From contig NZ_JAATWC010000003.1 in assembly GCF_012979235.1 (NCBI RefSeq), forward strand, positions 176,492 to 240,491: a stretch of 64,000 nt of DNA, given 5' to 3'. The number at the start of each line of letters is the position of its first letter. The first letter of the stretch is position 1. The notes beneath the pieces were generated by a model. The model searched no databases. It was not told the DNA's origin and was given only the letters and a program-made list of their open reading frames with translations. The DNA is from Dissulfurirhabdus thermomarina. Lineage in GTDB: Bacteria; Desulfobacterota; Dissulfuribacteria; Dissulfuribacterales; Dissulfurirhabdaceae. Made by a program: the position numbers and the translations under genes. This document shows positions 1 through 8,564 of this stretch, piece after piece.

Positions 1-2070
1 GGTGGGGTAGATGCTGTTGAAGAAGAGGTCGCTGATCTCGCCGGTGCCGGTGGTCCAGCTCAGGTTGGTCTTCAGCGAGAGCTTTGGGACGGGCTTCACT
101 TGGAGGCCGGCGACCAGGGTGCCGGCTTTCGTCTCGTATTCCATGTCCGTGTGTTCCGAACCATACTGGTTCGTTGTGATGAGGTTCGCTCACCCGTCGT
201 AGACGGCGATACAGTACATGGAATCGTACTGATCATAGAAATACGTGTACCCCACGTTGAAGACCACCTTTTCGCTCGGGGCGTAGGTGAGGTCCACGCC
301 CCCGGTGAAGAGGTTCTGCTTCCAGTCGTTGCCGTCCACGTCGTCGTTCTGGGCGTAGCGGTACTTGGCGTGGAGGGCGGCGGTGAGGTTGTTCACCGGC
401 GTCCACCCGGCCCGCAGGTTCACCTCGTGGGCGCTGTTGGCCTGGTTGGACCGGAAGGCGGTGCGCGCCTCGTAGATGGTGGGCCGATAGGACCGGCTGT
501 AGTCGTAGAGGTCCGGGTTCGGCCCGCCGTAGGCGCCGAAGGAGTTGTCGGGGGTGCAGGAGGCCCGCTTCAGCCCGTAGGCGTCGTCCACCAGCTCGAA
601 CCGGTAGCCGAGGCGAAGGCGCAGGGTCCGCGTGGCCCGCCAGTCACCCGACACCTTGAAGGTGTGCTCCGTGGTCTCCCCGGGGACCGCCTCGTGGTTG
701 TCCCGCTCCTCGAGCTGGTACTCGTAGCCGCCCCGAACGGTGAAGCGGGGGAGCGCCCGCCAGACCACGTCGAAGCCCGCGGTGGTGATGTCGAGGTCGT
801 TGCCGGACTCGCGGACGTGGTCCCAGTACCCGGCGCCGAGCCCGTAGCCCTGGCTGAGGGTGGTGCTCCCGCCCAGGGGGATGGTGCCGGGATTCGGACG
901 ATCGTTCACGTCCACGAAGACGTCGCTGTTGTCCATGGTCTGGTACTTGCCGTGGACCGTGAGGGAGAGGGCCCTGGAGAGCCGGCTGTGCCACCGCGCC
1001 ATGACGGCGGTGCTCTCCAGCTCGAGCTCCTTGTCGAACTCGCCGCGCAAGGCGTCGTAGGCCCCGTCCGCCTCGTTGTTGGTGCTGGTGGAGTAGACCA
1101 CCGCGGCGGTCAGGGTGTTGTGGGGGTCGATGTCCCACCGGGCCTTGGCCGTGTGGACGTCCTTGGTGCTGTCGGGCGTCCGGGCGAAGGGGAGGGCCCC
1201 CTCGGCGTTGTCGAACTGCAAGCGGTTGGTGAAGAGCCCGAAGTGGGTCGGCGCCGCCAAGGCGTTGTAGGTAAGGGAGAGCTCGTCGCTCTTGTCCTCG
1301 AACTCCCGGTGCATGTAGGAGTACTCCAGGGCGAAGGTTCCCATCCGGAGGCTCACCTTCGGGGTGTACTCGTTGGTGAGCTCGTGGACCTCCTTGCTCA
1401 CCCCCACCACGTGGCAGGCGGAGCACTTGCTCATGGTCCGGGCCTGCTCCATCCCCTCTCGCTTCTCGTAGCGATGGTCGAAGCCCACGGTGAGCATGGG
1501 CAGGGCGGGGACGTGGATCACCGCGCTGTTTCGCATCTCGGACCGGGTGATGGCGTACTCGTCCGTGGGGTTGAAGTCGGTGTGGTACACCGCCGCCGAA
1601 CCCACGGTGCTCGGTGCCACCGGCGCCGTGAAGGGCGTCCCGGCCACGGGCCCGGCCACCGTGTTGCTGAAGATGTGCGCCTCCAGGTTGTCCAGCTCGT
1701 CGTGGCCCAGCTGGTGGAGGAAGCGGTTGTAGGTGGTCTTCACCGTGAGGATGCGGGCCAGGGAGAGGGCCCCCCCGTACTCCTGGTCGTCGCCGTCCTG
1801 GTAATGGGCGTCGGCGTCGAGGTCCACGAGGCCCGTCCGGAGGCTCACGTCACCGGCGAGGTCCACGGTGAGGTTCTTCTCGAGGATGCTGTTGTACTCG
1901 GCCGCGCCCTTGGCGGCGGACTCGTCCTCGTCCACGTCGTCCAGGGTCCAGGCCCCGCCGACGCTCACCCGCCCCTCGAGGGCCTTGCCCTCCTCGGAAC
2001 GGGCCGGCGACGCCGACACGAGGGCCAGGGCCAGGGCGGCCAGCAGTCCGATCCCTGCAATGCGTTTCAT
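1..2070 (-). CDS. MtrB/PioB-family outer-membrane beta-barrel, decaheme-associated, with in-frame TGA (partial)
   Basis: Outer-membrane porin that in this family sheathes a decaheme cytochrome and lets electrons cross the outer membrane. Residues 1-25 are a signal peptide ending in SPARS. Residues 216-220 are CSACH, matching the N-terminal Cys pair typical of MtrB/PioB proteins and also a heme-c motif. The rest is alternating amphipathic strands rich in Tyr, Arg and Asp. The ATG at 2070 follows AGGAGGTGAGCC and lies 16 bases after the cytochrome gene, so the two form an operon. A TGA at 190-192 comes 626 codons in, straight after CIAVYDG. The same frame then stays open to base 1 and still reads as barrel strands (for example AGTLVAGLQVKP and KLSLKTNLSWTTG). 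I therefore annotate through the TGA as selenocysteine or a nonsense mutation. The true C terminus lies beyond the window. Confidence 0.85.
157..173 (-). promoter_or_regulatory. SECIS-like hairpin downstream of the in-frame TGA
   Basis: On the coding (minus) strand, 16 bases after the TGA at 190-192, there is a perfect 6-bp stem, CGAACC paired with GGUUCG. It closes the loop AGUAU. The loop starts 22 bases after UGA and has G at its second position followed by U. This fits the published bacterial SECIS pattern (upper stem of at least 4 bp, short loop with G in the first two positions, 16-37 bases from UGA). A short hairpin can arise by chance, so the call also rests on the open frame that continues past the TGA. 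Confidence 0.5.
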
Positions 2071-2086
2071 CGGCTCACCTCCTCTG

Positions 2087-3079
2087 CTACCGGGTCAGGC
2101 CATGGCCGCCGCCGGGCACCGTCTGGGACGGCAGGTCGGAGCCATGCACCTGGGAATGGCACTGGGTGCACTTGGTCATGAAGGACTTCTGGAACCCGTG
2201 GTCCGTGGGCCCGATGGTGTTGGCCGGATCCCCGGGCGCAATCACCGTGGCCACGTCGTTGGAGGCCCGGGCCGCATGGAAATGGGCCTCGTGGCAGGTC
2301 AGGCACAGGAAGGGTTCCTGCTGGCGGAGGAGGTTGTTCGCCACGGTCCCGTGGGGGTCGTGGCAGATGAGGCAGTCTTCCACCACGGGGTCGTGCTCGA
2401 ACACGAAGGGCCCCTGGTACCGGGTGTGGCAGTCGAGGCAGAGGTCGTTGACCCGCTCGTCGGTGTTCAGCATGCCGGGCACGGTATTGGCCGTCCCGTG
2501 GGGGTTGTGGCAGGAGGTGCAGACCATCTTCCCCTCTTTCAGGGGATGATGGGAGGCGAAGTAGCCCTGGGCGTTGACGTCCTGGTGGCAGCCCGCGCAG
2601 AGGTCGAGCTGCTTCTTGGCCAGCAGCCGCTTGTTCCCGTTGAGGTGCACCCGGTGGCAGGCGGTGCAGGCCACGCCGTTTTCGGCGTGGGCCGAGCCGG
2701 CCCAGTTCATGTGGGGACCCACCTGGTGGCAGGTGGTACAGACGCCGGCCACCTCCTCGGCCTCCAGGCCTCCCTCGGTGAAGCGGAGGATCTTCTCCGT
2801 ATCGCCCCCGCCCTCCACGTGGGCGGAGCCGGGGCCGTGGCACCCCTCGCACCCCGTCTTGTAGCCGCCAGGCACCTCGAAGGCGGCGATGCGCATGTGG
2901 ACGTTGTTCCGGTCATGGGCGTAGCCCTCGTGGCACTCGAGGCAGGCCTCGCTCCCCACGTAGGCGGCGCCCGGCGCGACCGACGGGGCCTTGATGTAGT
3001 CGGCCCGCTTGCCGAGCATCTGGGCGCAGCCGATCAGGAGCACCAGACCGGCGGCCGGAACCAGCAATCTCTTGATCAT
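2087..3079 (-). CDS. DmsE/MtrA-type decaheme c-type cytochrome lipoprotein
   Basis: Periplasmic or outer-membrane-associated electron carrier of 330 residues with exactly ten CXXCH heme-binding motifs, in order CLECH, CEGCH, CTTCH, CTACH, CAGCH, CTSCH, CLDCH, CLICH, CLTCH and CTQCH. The N terminus has a lipobox, LLIGC, with the acylated Cys at residue 18. Length and heme count match the DmsE/MtrA/PioA family, whose members sit inside an MtrB/PioB barrel to form an electron conduit. The barrel gene follows directly. I start at the ATG of MIKRLL because GGAGG lies 8 bases upstream; an in-frame TTG 15 bases earlier overlaps that site. No third, surface-exposed cytochrome (MtrC-like) is seen in the window. 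Confidence 0.93.
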   Translation of the reverse strand: MIKRLLVPAAGLVLLIGCAQMLGKRADYIKAPSVAPGAAYVGSEACLECHEGYAHDRNNVHMRIAAFEVPGGYKTGCEGCHGPGSAHVEGGGDTEKILRFTEGGLEAEEVAGVCTTCHQVGPHMNWAGSAHAENGVACTACHRVHLNGNKRLLAKKQLDLCAGCHQDVNAQGYFASHHPLKEGKMVCTSCHNPHGTANTVPGMLNTDERVNDLCLDCHTRYQGPFVFEHDPVVEDCLICHDPHGTVANNLLRQQEPFLCLTCHEAHFHAARASNDVATVIAPGDPANTIGPTDHGFQKSFMTKCTQCHSQVHGSDLPSQTVPGGGHGLTR

Positions 3080-3623
3080 CCCATGTCCCTCCAACCTGTT
3101 GGATTCGATTCCATCGACGGCACCCCCCGGCGGCGGCCGGGCGGGAGCCTCAAGGCTTCCATCACGGGCGATCCTTCTTCGGCGACTCCGGCGGTCTCAC
3201 CTCCCTTCACGTTCGGCCCCGACGGGAAGGGGCCTTCGCAGGGTGTCCCGCCGGCCCCGGCGGGAGGCGGCGGCTCCGGCGCGGCGCCCCTTTCGGGGGC
3301 CGTCGCGGGCATGGACGCGGGTCGAAGGTATTTCAGATCGGAAAAGTGAGAGCGGAGAAGATGGAGGGAAGATGCCGAAACGGCGGGGCCCGAAGGCCTC
3401 CAAGCACTGGAGCGCCCAGCCTGGGCAGGCGGGGCGATGTCAGACGCGGCGGCCGGACCGTCGCATCACGTCTCCCTCCCTGTCCGGGTGTGCCTCTCCC
3501 ATGCCGCGGCGCCCGGAAGAGCCCAGCGGCGGCACACCTCTTGACGAATGTGGCAGAACGAGCCGCAGCTGTCAACCGGAACTTCCATGATTCACGCAAA
3601 AAACGGCGCCCGGTCCCAGGCAT
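3080..3623. other. Intergenic region upstream of the cytochrome operon, no gene seen
   Basis: About 540 bases between the cytochrome start and the serA terminator. Open frames here have poor coding character and no supported start. The region must hold the minus-strand promoter of the cytochrome operon, but I see no convincing -35/-10 pair. A hairpin CCCGCCGG/CCGGCGGG lies at 3247-3264. I looked for a c-di-GMP (GEMM) riboswitch, which would be plausible upstream of multiheme cytochromes, and could not recognise its conserved core. Confidence 0.5.
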
Positions 3624-3653
3624 AAAAAAGGGGACCGGAAGACTCCGGCCCCC
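3624..3653 (-). terminator. Rho-independent terminator of serA
   Basis: Read on the minus strand, 10 bp of stem (GGGGGCCGGA with TCCGGTCCCC, one G-U pair) close a GTCT loop and are followed by six T residues. It lies 25 bases after the serA stop codon. Confidence 0.85.
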
Positions 3654-3678
3654 TGAGGCGTCCGTGGGGGAAAGCGGT

Positions 3679-5259
3679 CTAGAGCTCCACGGGGCGGGCC
3701 GAGGTCACGCCGTCCTGCTCCTGGAGCCGGGCGAGGACATCGGGGGAGACGGGCTCGTCCATGGTGAGGAGGATGACGTTCCGGTGGTGGCCCGTATCCT
3801 GCCCCACCTGCATGCGGGCGATGTTGACGCCCGCCTCGCCCAGGGTGAGGCCGATCCGTCCGATCACCCCGGGCCGGTCCTCGTTGTAGATGAGCAGCAT
3901 GTGGCCCTCGGGGACGGCCTCGAGCCGGAAGTCGTTGATGCGGACCAGGCGCGGCTCCTTCTTGCCGAAGATGGTGCCGGCCACGAGGTTGGTGCCGCCG
4001 CCGGAGCGGACGGTGACCTGGAGGAGGTTGGTGAAATCCTCCGAGGTCTGGCTCTTGGCCTCGGTCACCTTGATGCCGCGCTCCCGGGCCAGGATCGGGG
4101 CGTTGACGTAGTTGACCTCCTCCCGGAGATACGGGGCCATGAGCCCCTTCAGGACGGCCACGGTCACCGGCGCGGTGTCGTACTCCGCCACGTCGCCGAG
4201 GTAGCCGATCTCCACCTCCTCCATGGCCCCGTCCTGCATGTTGGCGAGGAAGGCCCCGAGCTTCTCTCCCAGGCGGATGAATGGGCCGAGGCGGACGAGG
4301 GCCTCGCCGCCCACGGAGGGCACGTTCACGGCGTTGCGCACCTCGCCCTTGGTGAGGTAGGCCGCGATCTGGTTGGCCACGGCCACCGCGACGTTCTCCT
4401 GGGCCTCGCGGGTGGAGGCGCCGAGGTGCGGCGTGCAGATGAAGTTGTCGAGCCCGAGCAGGGGGTTTTCGAGGGTGGTGGGCTCCTTCTCGAAGACGTC
4501 CAGGGCGGCGGCGGCCACCTTGCCCGACTTCAGGGCCGCGTAGAGATCGGCCTCGTTGACGATGCCGCCCCGGGCGCAGTTGAGCACCATGACGCCGTCC
4601 TTCATCCGGTCGAAGAGGTCCTTGTTGAGCAGGCCCTTCGTCTCGGGGAGGAGGGGGGTGTGGACCGAGATGTAGTCCGCCCGGCGGCAGAGTTCGTCGA
4701 GGTCCACAAGCTCCACCCCCAACTTCTCGGCGAGGTCCGGGCGGATGTGGGGGTCGAAGGCCACCACCTTCATCCGGAGTCCCTGGACCAGCTCCGCCAC
4801 GATGCTCCCGATGCGGCCGATGCCGATGATGCCCAGGGTCTTGCCGGCCACCTCCTGACCCTGGAAGCGCTTCTTCTCCCACTTCCCGGCCTTCATGGAG
4901 GCGGTGGCCTGGGGGATGTGCCGGGACATGGCCAGCATCATGGCCACCGTGTGCTCCGCCGCGGAGTTGGTGTTGCCCCCGGGCGTGTTCATGACCACGA
5001 TGCCCCGCTTGTTGCAGGCCTCGATGTCCACGTTGTCGAGGCCGGTGCCCGCCCGGCCCACCACCTTCAGGCGGTCGGCGGCGGCCACCACCTCGGCGGT
5101 GACCTTGGTGTTGCTCCGGATGACGAGCCCGTCGGCGTCCTTGACGGCCTCGAGGAGGGCCTCCGGGGCGAGCCCGAGGCGCTCCTCCACCTCGAGGCCG
5201 GCCTGGCGGAGGATGTCGACGCCCTCCCGGGCGATGGGATCGGTGATGAGTACCTTCAT
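3679..5259 (-). CDS. serA: D-3-phosphoglycerate dehydrogenase
   Basis: Oxidises 3-phosphoglycerate to 3-phosphohydroxypyruvate, the first step of serine synthesis, in the cytoplasm. The 526-residue protein has the long-form architecture: substrate-binding half, NAD-binding Rossmann motif GIIGIGRIG, active-site segments NCARGGIVNEADLYAAL and PHLGAST, an intervening (ASB) domain, and a C-terminal ACT domain containing YNEDRPGVIGRIG. The ACT domain usually gives feedback control by serine. The ATG at 5259 gives the expected N terminus, MKVLITDPI. It is downstream of and co-directional with a class V aminotransferase, with a 126-base gap, and has its own terminator. Confidence 0.97.
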   Translation of the reverse strand: MKVLITDPIAREGVDILRQAGLEVEERLGLAPEALLEAVKDADGLVIRSNTKVTAEVVAAADRLKVVGRAGTGLDNVDIEACNKRGIVVMNTPGGNTNSAAEHTVAMMLAMSRHIPQATASMKAGKWEKKRFQGQEVAGKTLGIIGIGRIGSIVAELVQGLRMKVVAFDPHIRPDLAEKLGVELVDLDELCRRADYISVHTPLLPETKGLLNKDLFDRMKDGVMVLNCARGGIVNEADLYAALKSGKVAAAALDVFEKEPTTLENPLLGLDNFICTPHLGASTREAQENVAVAVANQIAAYLTKGEVRNAVNVPSVGGEALVRLGPFIRLGEKLGAFLANMQDGAMEEVEIGYLGDVAEYDTAPVTVAVLKGLMAPYLREEVNYVNAPILARERGIKVTEAKSQTSEDFTNLLQVTVRSGGGTNLVAGTIFGKKEPRLVRINDFRLEAVPEGHMLLIYNEDRPGVIGRIGLTLGEAGVNIARMQVGQDTGHHRNVILLTMDEPVSPDVLARLQEQDGVTSARPVEL

Positions 5260-5385
5260 TTCGAATGCGTCCTCGCTTCCTCAGCTATTTATTTCGGCGG
5301 CGGAGCGGAGGCCCCGCACCCGGACGGCCCCGCGCCGCAGCGGGTCATTCCCGCGGGGGCGGGCGGGGCCGCCGGCCGTGGCGGG

Positions 5386-6531
5386 TCAGGCCGCGGCACC
5401 CGCGAACCAGGCCTCGGCGGCGGCCACGCCTCGGCCCAGCTCCACGGGGTGGCCGAGCCGGTGGAGGGCCCGCTCCACGGCGGCCAGGGCCACCAGCATG
5501 TCCCACTCGTCGAGGTGCCCCATGTGGGAGATGCGGAAGATCTTCCCCTTGGCCTGGGCCTGCCCGCCGGCGATGGTGATACCGTACTCCTCGCGGAGGA
5601 GCTTCACCACCTCCTGCCCGTCGATGCCCTCGGGGGCCCGAATCACCGTGACCGCCTCGGAGGGCGCCTCGGGGAAGAGGGAGAGCCCCAGGGCGCGGAC
5701 CCCGGCGCGGGTCCCCTCGGCCAGCCGCCGGTGGTGCGCGAAGAGGGCCGGAAGGCCCACCTCGCGGACCCGGGCGAGGACCCGCTCGAGCCCGATGATG
5801 AGGGAGACGGCCGGCGTAAACGCCGTGGTCCGGCGGCCGAGCGCCTTGCGCTCCCGGCGGAAGTCGAAGTAGTAGCGGGGCTGCGTCGAGCGCTCCGCCA
5901 GGGCCCAGGCCTTCTCGCTCACGCTCACCATGGCCAGGCCCGGCGGGAGCCCGAGACTCTTCTGCGAGCCGGTCACCACCACGTCGAGACCCCAGTCGTC
6001 GGTGCGGATGTCGTAGACGCCGAGCGCGCTGATGGCGTCCACCACCAGCACGGTCTCGGGGCGGGGGCGGACCAGCTCCCCCAGGGCCTCCACCGGGTGC
6101 TTGACGCCGGTGGAGGTCTCGTGGGCCTGGACGAAGACCGCCCGGGCCTCCGGGTGCGCCTCGAGGGCGGCGGCCACGTCCGCCGGGTCCACGGCCCGGC
6201 CCCAGGCGACGTCCACGTTGACCGCCCGGACGCCGTAGGCCTCGCAGAGCTCCGCCCAGCGCTCGCCGAACTTCCCCCCCCGGACCACCACGGCGGTATC
6301 CCCGGGCGCGCAGAGGTTCGCCACCGAGGCCTCCATGCCCCCCGTGCCGGACGAGGCCAGGACCAGGACGTCGTTCCGGGTCTGGAAGAGGTACTTGAGC
6401 CCCCCCCGGACCTCCTCCAGGATGGCGGAGAACTGGGGAGAGCGGTGGTGGATGATGGGCTCGGCCATCTTGAGCAGGACGTCCGGGGCCACGGCGACGG
6501 GTCCCGGCGCCATGAGGTACCGTTTCCGCAT
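5386..6531 (-). CDS. Class V pyridoxal-phosphate aminotransferase (alanine/serine-glyoxylate type)
   Basis: A 381-residue fold-type I PLP enzyme. The PLP lysine lies in the segment VVVTGSQKSLGLPPG, the N terminus is the family's MAPGPVAV, and RAVNVDVAWG is the usual segment preceding the active-site region. The ATG at 6529-6531 has AAAGGAG upstream; a longer open frame before it lacks family similarity. Relatives transfer amino groups between alanine or serine and glyoxylate or other keto acids. Because it precedes serA on the same strand, I infer that it supplies the transaminase step linked to serine synthesis, as proposed for the similar aminotransferase-serA pair in some thermophiles. The substrate cannot be fixed from sequence. 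Confidence 0.9.
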   Translation of the reverse strand: MRKRYLMAPGPVAVAPDVLLKMAEPIIHHRSPQFSAILEEVRGGLKYLFQTRNDVLVLASSGTGGMEASVANLCAPGDTAVVVRGGKFGERWAELCEAYGVRAVNVDVAWGRAVDPADVAAALEAHPEARAVFVQAHETSTGVKHPVEALGELVRPRPETVLVVDAISALGVYDIRTDDWGLDVVVTGSQKSLGLPPGLAMVSVSEKAWALAERSTQPRYYFDFRRERKALGRRTTAFTPAVSLIIGLERVLARVREVGLPALFAHHRRLAEGTRAGVRALGLSLFPEAPSEAVTVIRAPEGIDGQEVVKLLREEYGITIAGGQAQAKGKIFRISHMGHLDEWDMLVALAAVERALHRLGHPVELGRGVAAAEAWFAGAAA

Positions 6532-6586
6532 GAAAAGGGCTCCTTTCCCATGGCTCCCCGGCGCTGCCGGGGAACCAGCGGACATC

Positions 6587-6615
6587 GTTATCGCCAATCC
6601 GGCTGGCTCTGTCAA
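6587..6615 (-). promoter_or_regulatory. Sigma70-type promoter of the aminotransferase-serA unit
   Basis: On the minus strand there is a perfect -35 TTGACA (6610-6615), 17 bases, then -10 GATAAC (6587-6592; 4 of 6 to consensus). It lies about 55 bases upstream of the aminotransferase ATG. The -35 is inside a perfect 26-bp palindrome. Confidence 0.6.
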
Positions 6616-6634
6616 GGGCGGCCGCCCTTGACAG
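6609..6634. repeat. Perfect 26-bp palindrome, possible operator
   Basis: CTGTCAAGGGCGG followed directly by its exact reverse complement. Each arm contains TTGACA, one facing the aminotransferase and one facing sat. It overlaps the -35 of the minus-strand promoter, so a dimeric regulator bound here could control both directions. A weaker inverted repeat, AGACCT-7-AGGTCT, lies at 6678-6696 in the same intergenic region. Confidence 0.6.
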
Positions 6635-6954
6635 CCGGCCCGGCCTTTGATAGCGAATGACTGTGGAATCCGGCGAAAGACCTTTTCTTGAGGTCTATAA
6701 CCTTTAGACACGGAGATATTCGGGCTGTCGGCTAATTTTCATCGAGATTAAGTATCTTTTCTCCCGAAATCTCCATCCACGGGAGGTCCGGATGCGGCCT
6801 CCGACCGCCATCCACCGGGGAGACCCTGCTCTGCCGCAGGGCACGCGCCGTCCGCGGCATCCCGCCCGGCCGCCCCGCCCCCCCTGAGGCCGCGACCCCG
6901 GCAAGCGGCCCCCATCGGAAACGGCATCCCACTATTCGGCCAAGGAGGCGGAAA

Positions 6955-8214
6955 ATGGCGGAAATCGGACATGGCGGCAAGGAGATCGTGGAACGGATCC
7001 TCCCCCCGGGGGAGGCCGCCCGCGCCGTGGAGGGGCTCACCCCCTACCCGGTCCGGGACCAGATCGCCAACGAGGTCATCGACATCGCCTACGGGTGGTT
7101 CACCCCGCTCGAGGGCTTCATGGGACGGGCGGACGCCGACTCCGTGATCCGGAAGATGGAGCTCGCCGACGGCACCGTCTGGAGCATCCCCATCGTCTTC
7201 GACATGAGCGAGGCGGAGATCGCCGAGTACGGCGTCAAGGAGGGCGGCCGGCTGCTGCTCACCTACCAGGGGAACCCCCTCGCCATCCTCGACGTGGAGG
7301 AGATCTGGACCTACGACATGGAGGAGATGTGCACCGCCATCTTCGGCACCGCCGAGATGAAGCACCCGGGGGTGGCGCGCACCTGCGGCTACAAGGAGAA
7401 GTTCATCGGGGGCAAGGTCACCCTGGTCAACCGGCCCCGGATCAACCCCGTCTTCGAGCCCTATTTCATCCCGCCCCTGGAGATGCGCCGGCGCTTCCGG
7501 GAGAAGGGCTGGGCCGCCATCGTGGTGCACCAGACCCGGAACGTCCCCCACACGGGGCACGAGTGGCTCATGAAGGGCGCCTGGGCCCAGGCCTACGGGG
7601 GGCTCCCCATCGAGCGGCCCATGGTGGGCGTCCTGGTCAACGCCATCATCGGCCAGAAGCGCAAGGGCGACTACATCGACGAGGCCATCATCCTGTGCCA
7701 GGACGAGCTCCGCAAGGCGGGCTACTTCGGCGACCACAACCACATGACCTCCCTCACCTTCTGGGACATGCGCTACGCCGGGCCGAAGGAGGCCGTCTTC
7801 CACGCCTGCATCCGGGTCAACCTCGGCTGCACGCACCACATGTACGGCCGCGACCACGCCGGCGTGGGCGACTACTACGACCCCTACGACGCCCACCGGC
7901 TCCTGCAGAGCATCCCCAAGGAGAAGCTCAACATCACGCCGGTCTATTCCATGAACTGGCTCTACTGCCCCCACTGCGGGGAGATCACCTCGGAGGGACT
8001 CTGCAACCACAAGTCCGAGTGGCAGAAGTTCAGCGGGACCCTCATCCGGAGCATCGTCATGGACGGCGTCAAACCGCCGCGGCTCATCTTCCGGCCCGAG
8101 GTCTTCGACCTCGTCATGGAATGCGCGGACCGCTACGGGTTCGGTTCCCCCTTCGTCACCGACGAGTACCTCGCAAAGCGGACCCCGGTCTTCACCATCC
8201 CCCCGCTGGGCTGA
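6955..8214 (+). CDS. sat: Sulfate adenylyltransferase (ATP sulfurylase), dissimilatory type
   Basis: Catalyses ATP + sulfate to adenosine phosphosulfate + pyrophosphate. In sulfate reducers this activates sulfate; in sulfur oxidisers and disproportionators it can run in reverse. The 419-residue protein carries the signature motifs QTRNVPHTGHEWL (about residue 188) and GRDHAGVGDYYDPYDAH (about residue 299). A Cys cluster, YCPHCGE...LCNHKSEW, near residue 341 resembles the metal site of bacterial and archaeal homotetrameric Sat. AAGGAGG lies 6 bases before the ATG. A small protein gene follows 32 bases later. No aprAB or dsrAB is in the window. Confidence 0.97.
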   Translation: MAEIGHGGKEIVERILPPGEAARAVEGLTPYPVRDQIANEVIDIAYGWFTPLEGFMGRADADSVIRKMELADGTVWSIPIVFDMSEAEIAEYGVKEGGRLLLTYQGNPLAILDVEEIWTYDMEEMCTAIFGTAEMKHPGVARTCGYKEKFIGGKVTLVNRPRINPVFEPYFIPPLEMRRRFREKGWAAIVVHQTRNVPHTGHEWLMKGAWAQAYGGLPIERPMVGVLVNAIIGQKRKGDYIDEAIILCQDELRKAGYFGDHNHMTSLTFWDMRYAGPKEAVFHACIRVNLGCTHHMYGRDHAGVGDYYDPYDAHRLLQSIPKEKLNITPVYSMNWLYCPHCGEITSEGLCNHKSEWQKFSGTLIRSIVMDGVKPPRLIFRPEVFDLVMECADRYGFGSPFVTDEYLAKRTPVFTIPPLG

Positions 8215-8246
8215 AGCCGCGGCCGACAAGGAAGGAGCACAGCGCC

Positions 8247-8564
8247 ATGGCGGAAGAAAAGTTCCCCATCAACATATGGGTCAACGAGGAACGCTACCAG
8301 AAGCTCCACGAGGCGGAGCTCGCCCACCTGTGCCAGGAGAAGCTGGCGGGCATGAAGGTCATCCAGGTCTTCGCCACCGAGGCCCAGAAGGACCGGATCC
8401 TGAAGCTCTTCCCCACGGCCAAGTTCGACGCCTCCACCACCCGGAGCATCGAGCTGCTGCCGCGGAAGGTCAAGGACGCCATCTTCGACATGGTGGTCCG
8501 GAAGAAAAAGGTGGACGTCCTGGAGGACTTCCTCAACGAGTACGAGGCCTCGGGCGGCGCCTAG
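8247..8564 (+). CDS. Small protein of unknown function co-transcribed with sat
   Basis: 105 residues, charged, predicted soluble, with no signal peptide or Cys cluster. I do not recognise a named family. It begins MAEEKFPINIWVNEERYQK and has a helical, Lys-rich C-terminal half with VVRKKKVDVLEDFLNEY. AAGGAG lies upstream of the ATG, only 32 bases after sat, so the two are very likely one transcript. That suggests a role in sulfate activation, for example as a Sat or APS-reductase accessory protein, but this is inference from position only. Its TAG stop overlaps the opposing hyuB stop within the palindrome CTAG at 8561-8564. Confidence 0.8.
   Translation: MAEEKFPINIWVNEERYQKLHEAELAHLCQEKLAGMKVIQVFATEAQKDRILKLFPTAKFDASTTRSIELLPRKVKDAIFDMVVRKKKVDVLEDFLNEYEASGGA

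Noticed and set aside
100..2181. 693-codon open frame on the plus strand across the barrel gene
   Set aside because: It is the GC-rich antisense shadow of the minus-strand barrel gene; its sequence is Val/Gly/His-rich without any family motif, while the minus strand has a signal peptide, ribosome site and barrel strands.
3080..3346. Cyclic-di-GMP (GEMM) riboswitch upstream of the cytochrome operon
   Set aside because: Plausible by context, but the conserved core and the two expected stems could not be found.
3346..6660. 1,104-codon open frame on the plus strand
   Set aside because: Antisense to serA and the aminotransferase, both with clear catalytic motifs; the long frame reflects high GC content.
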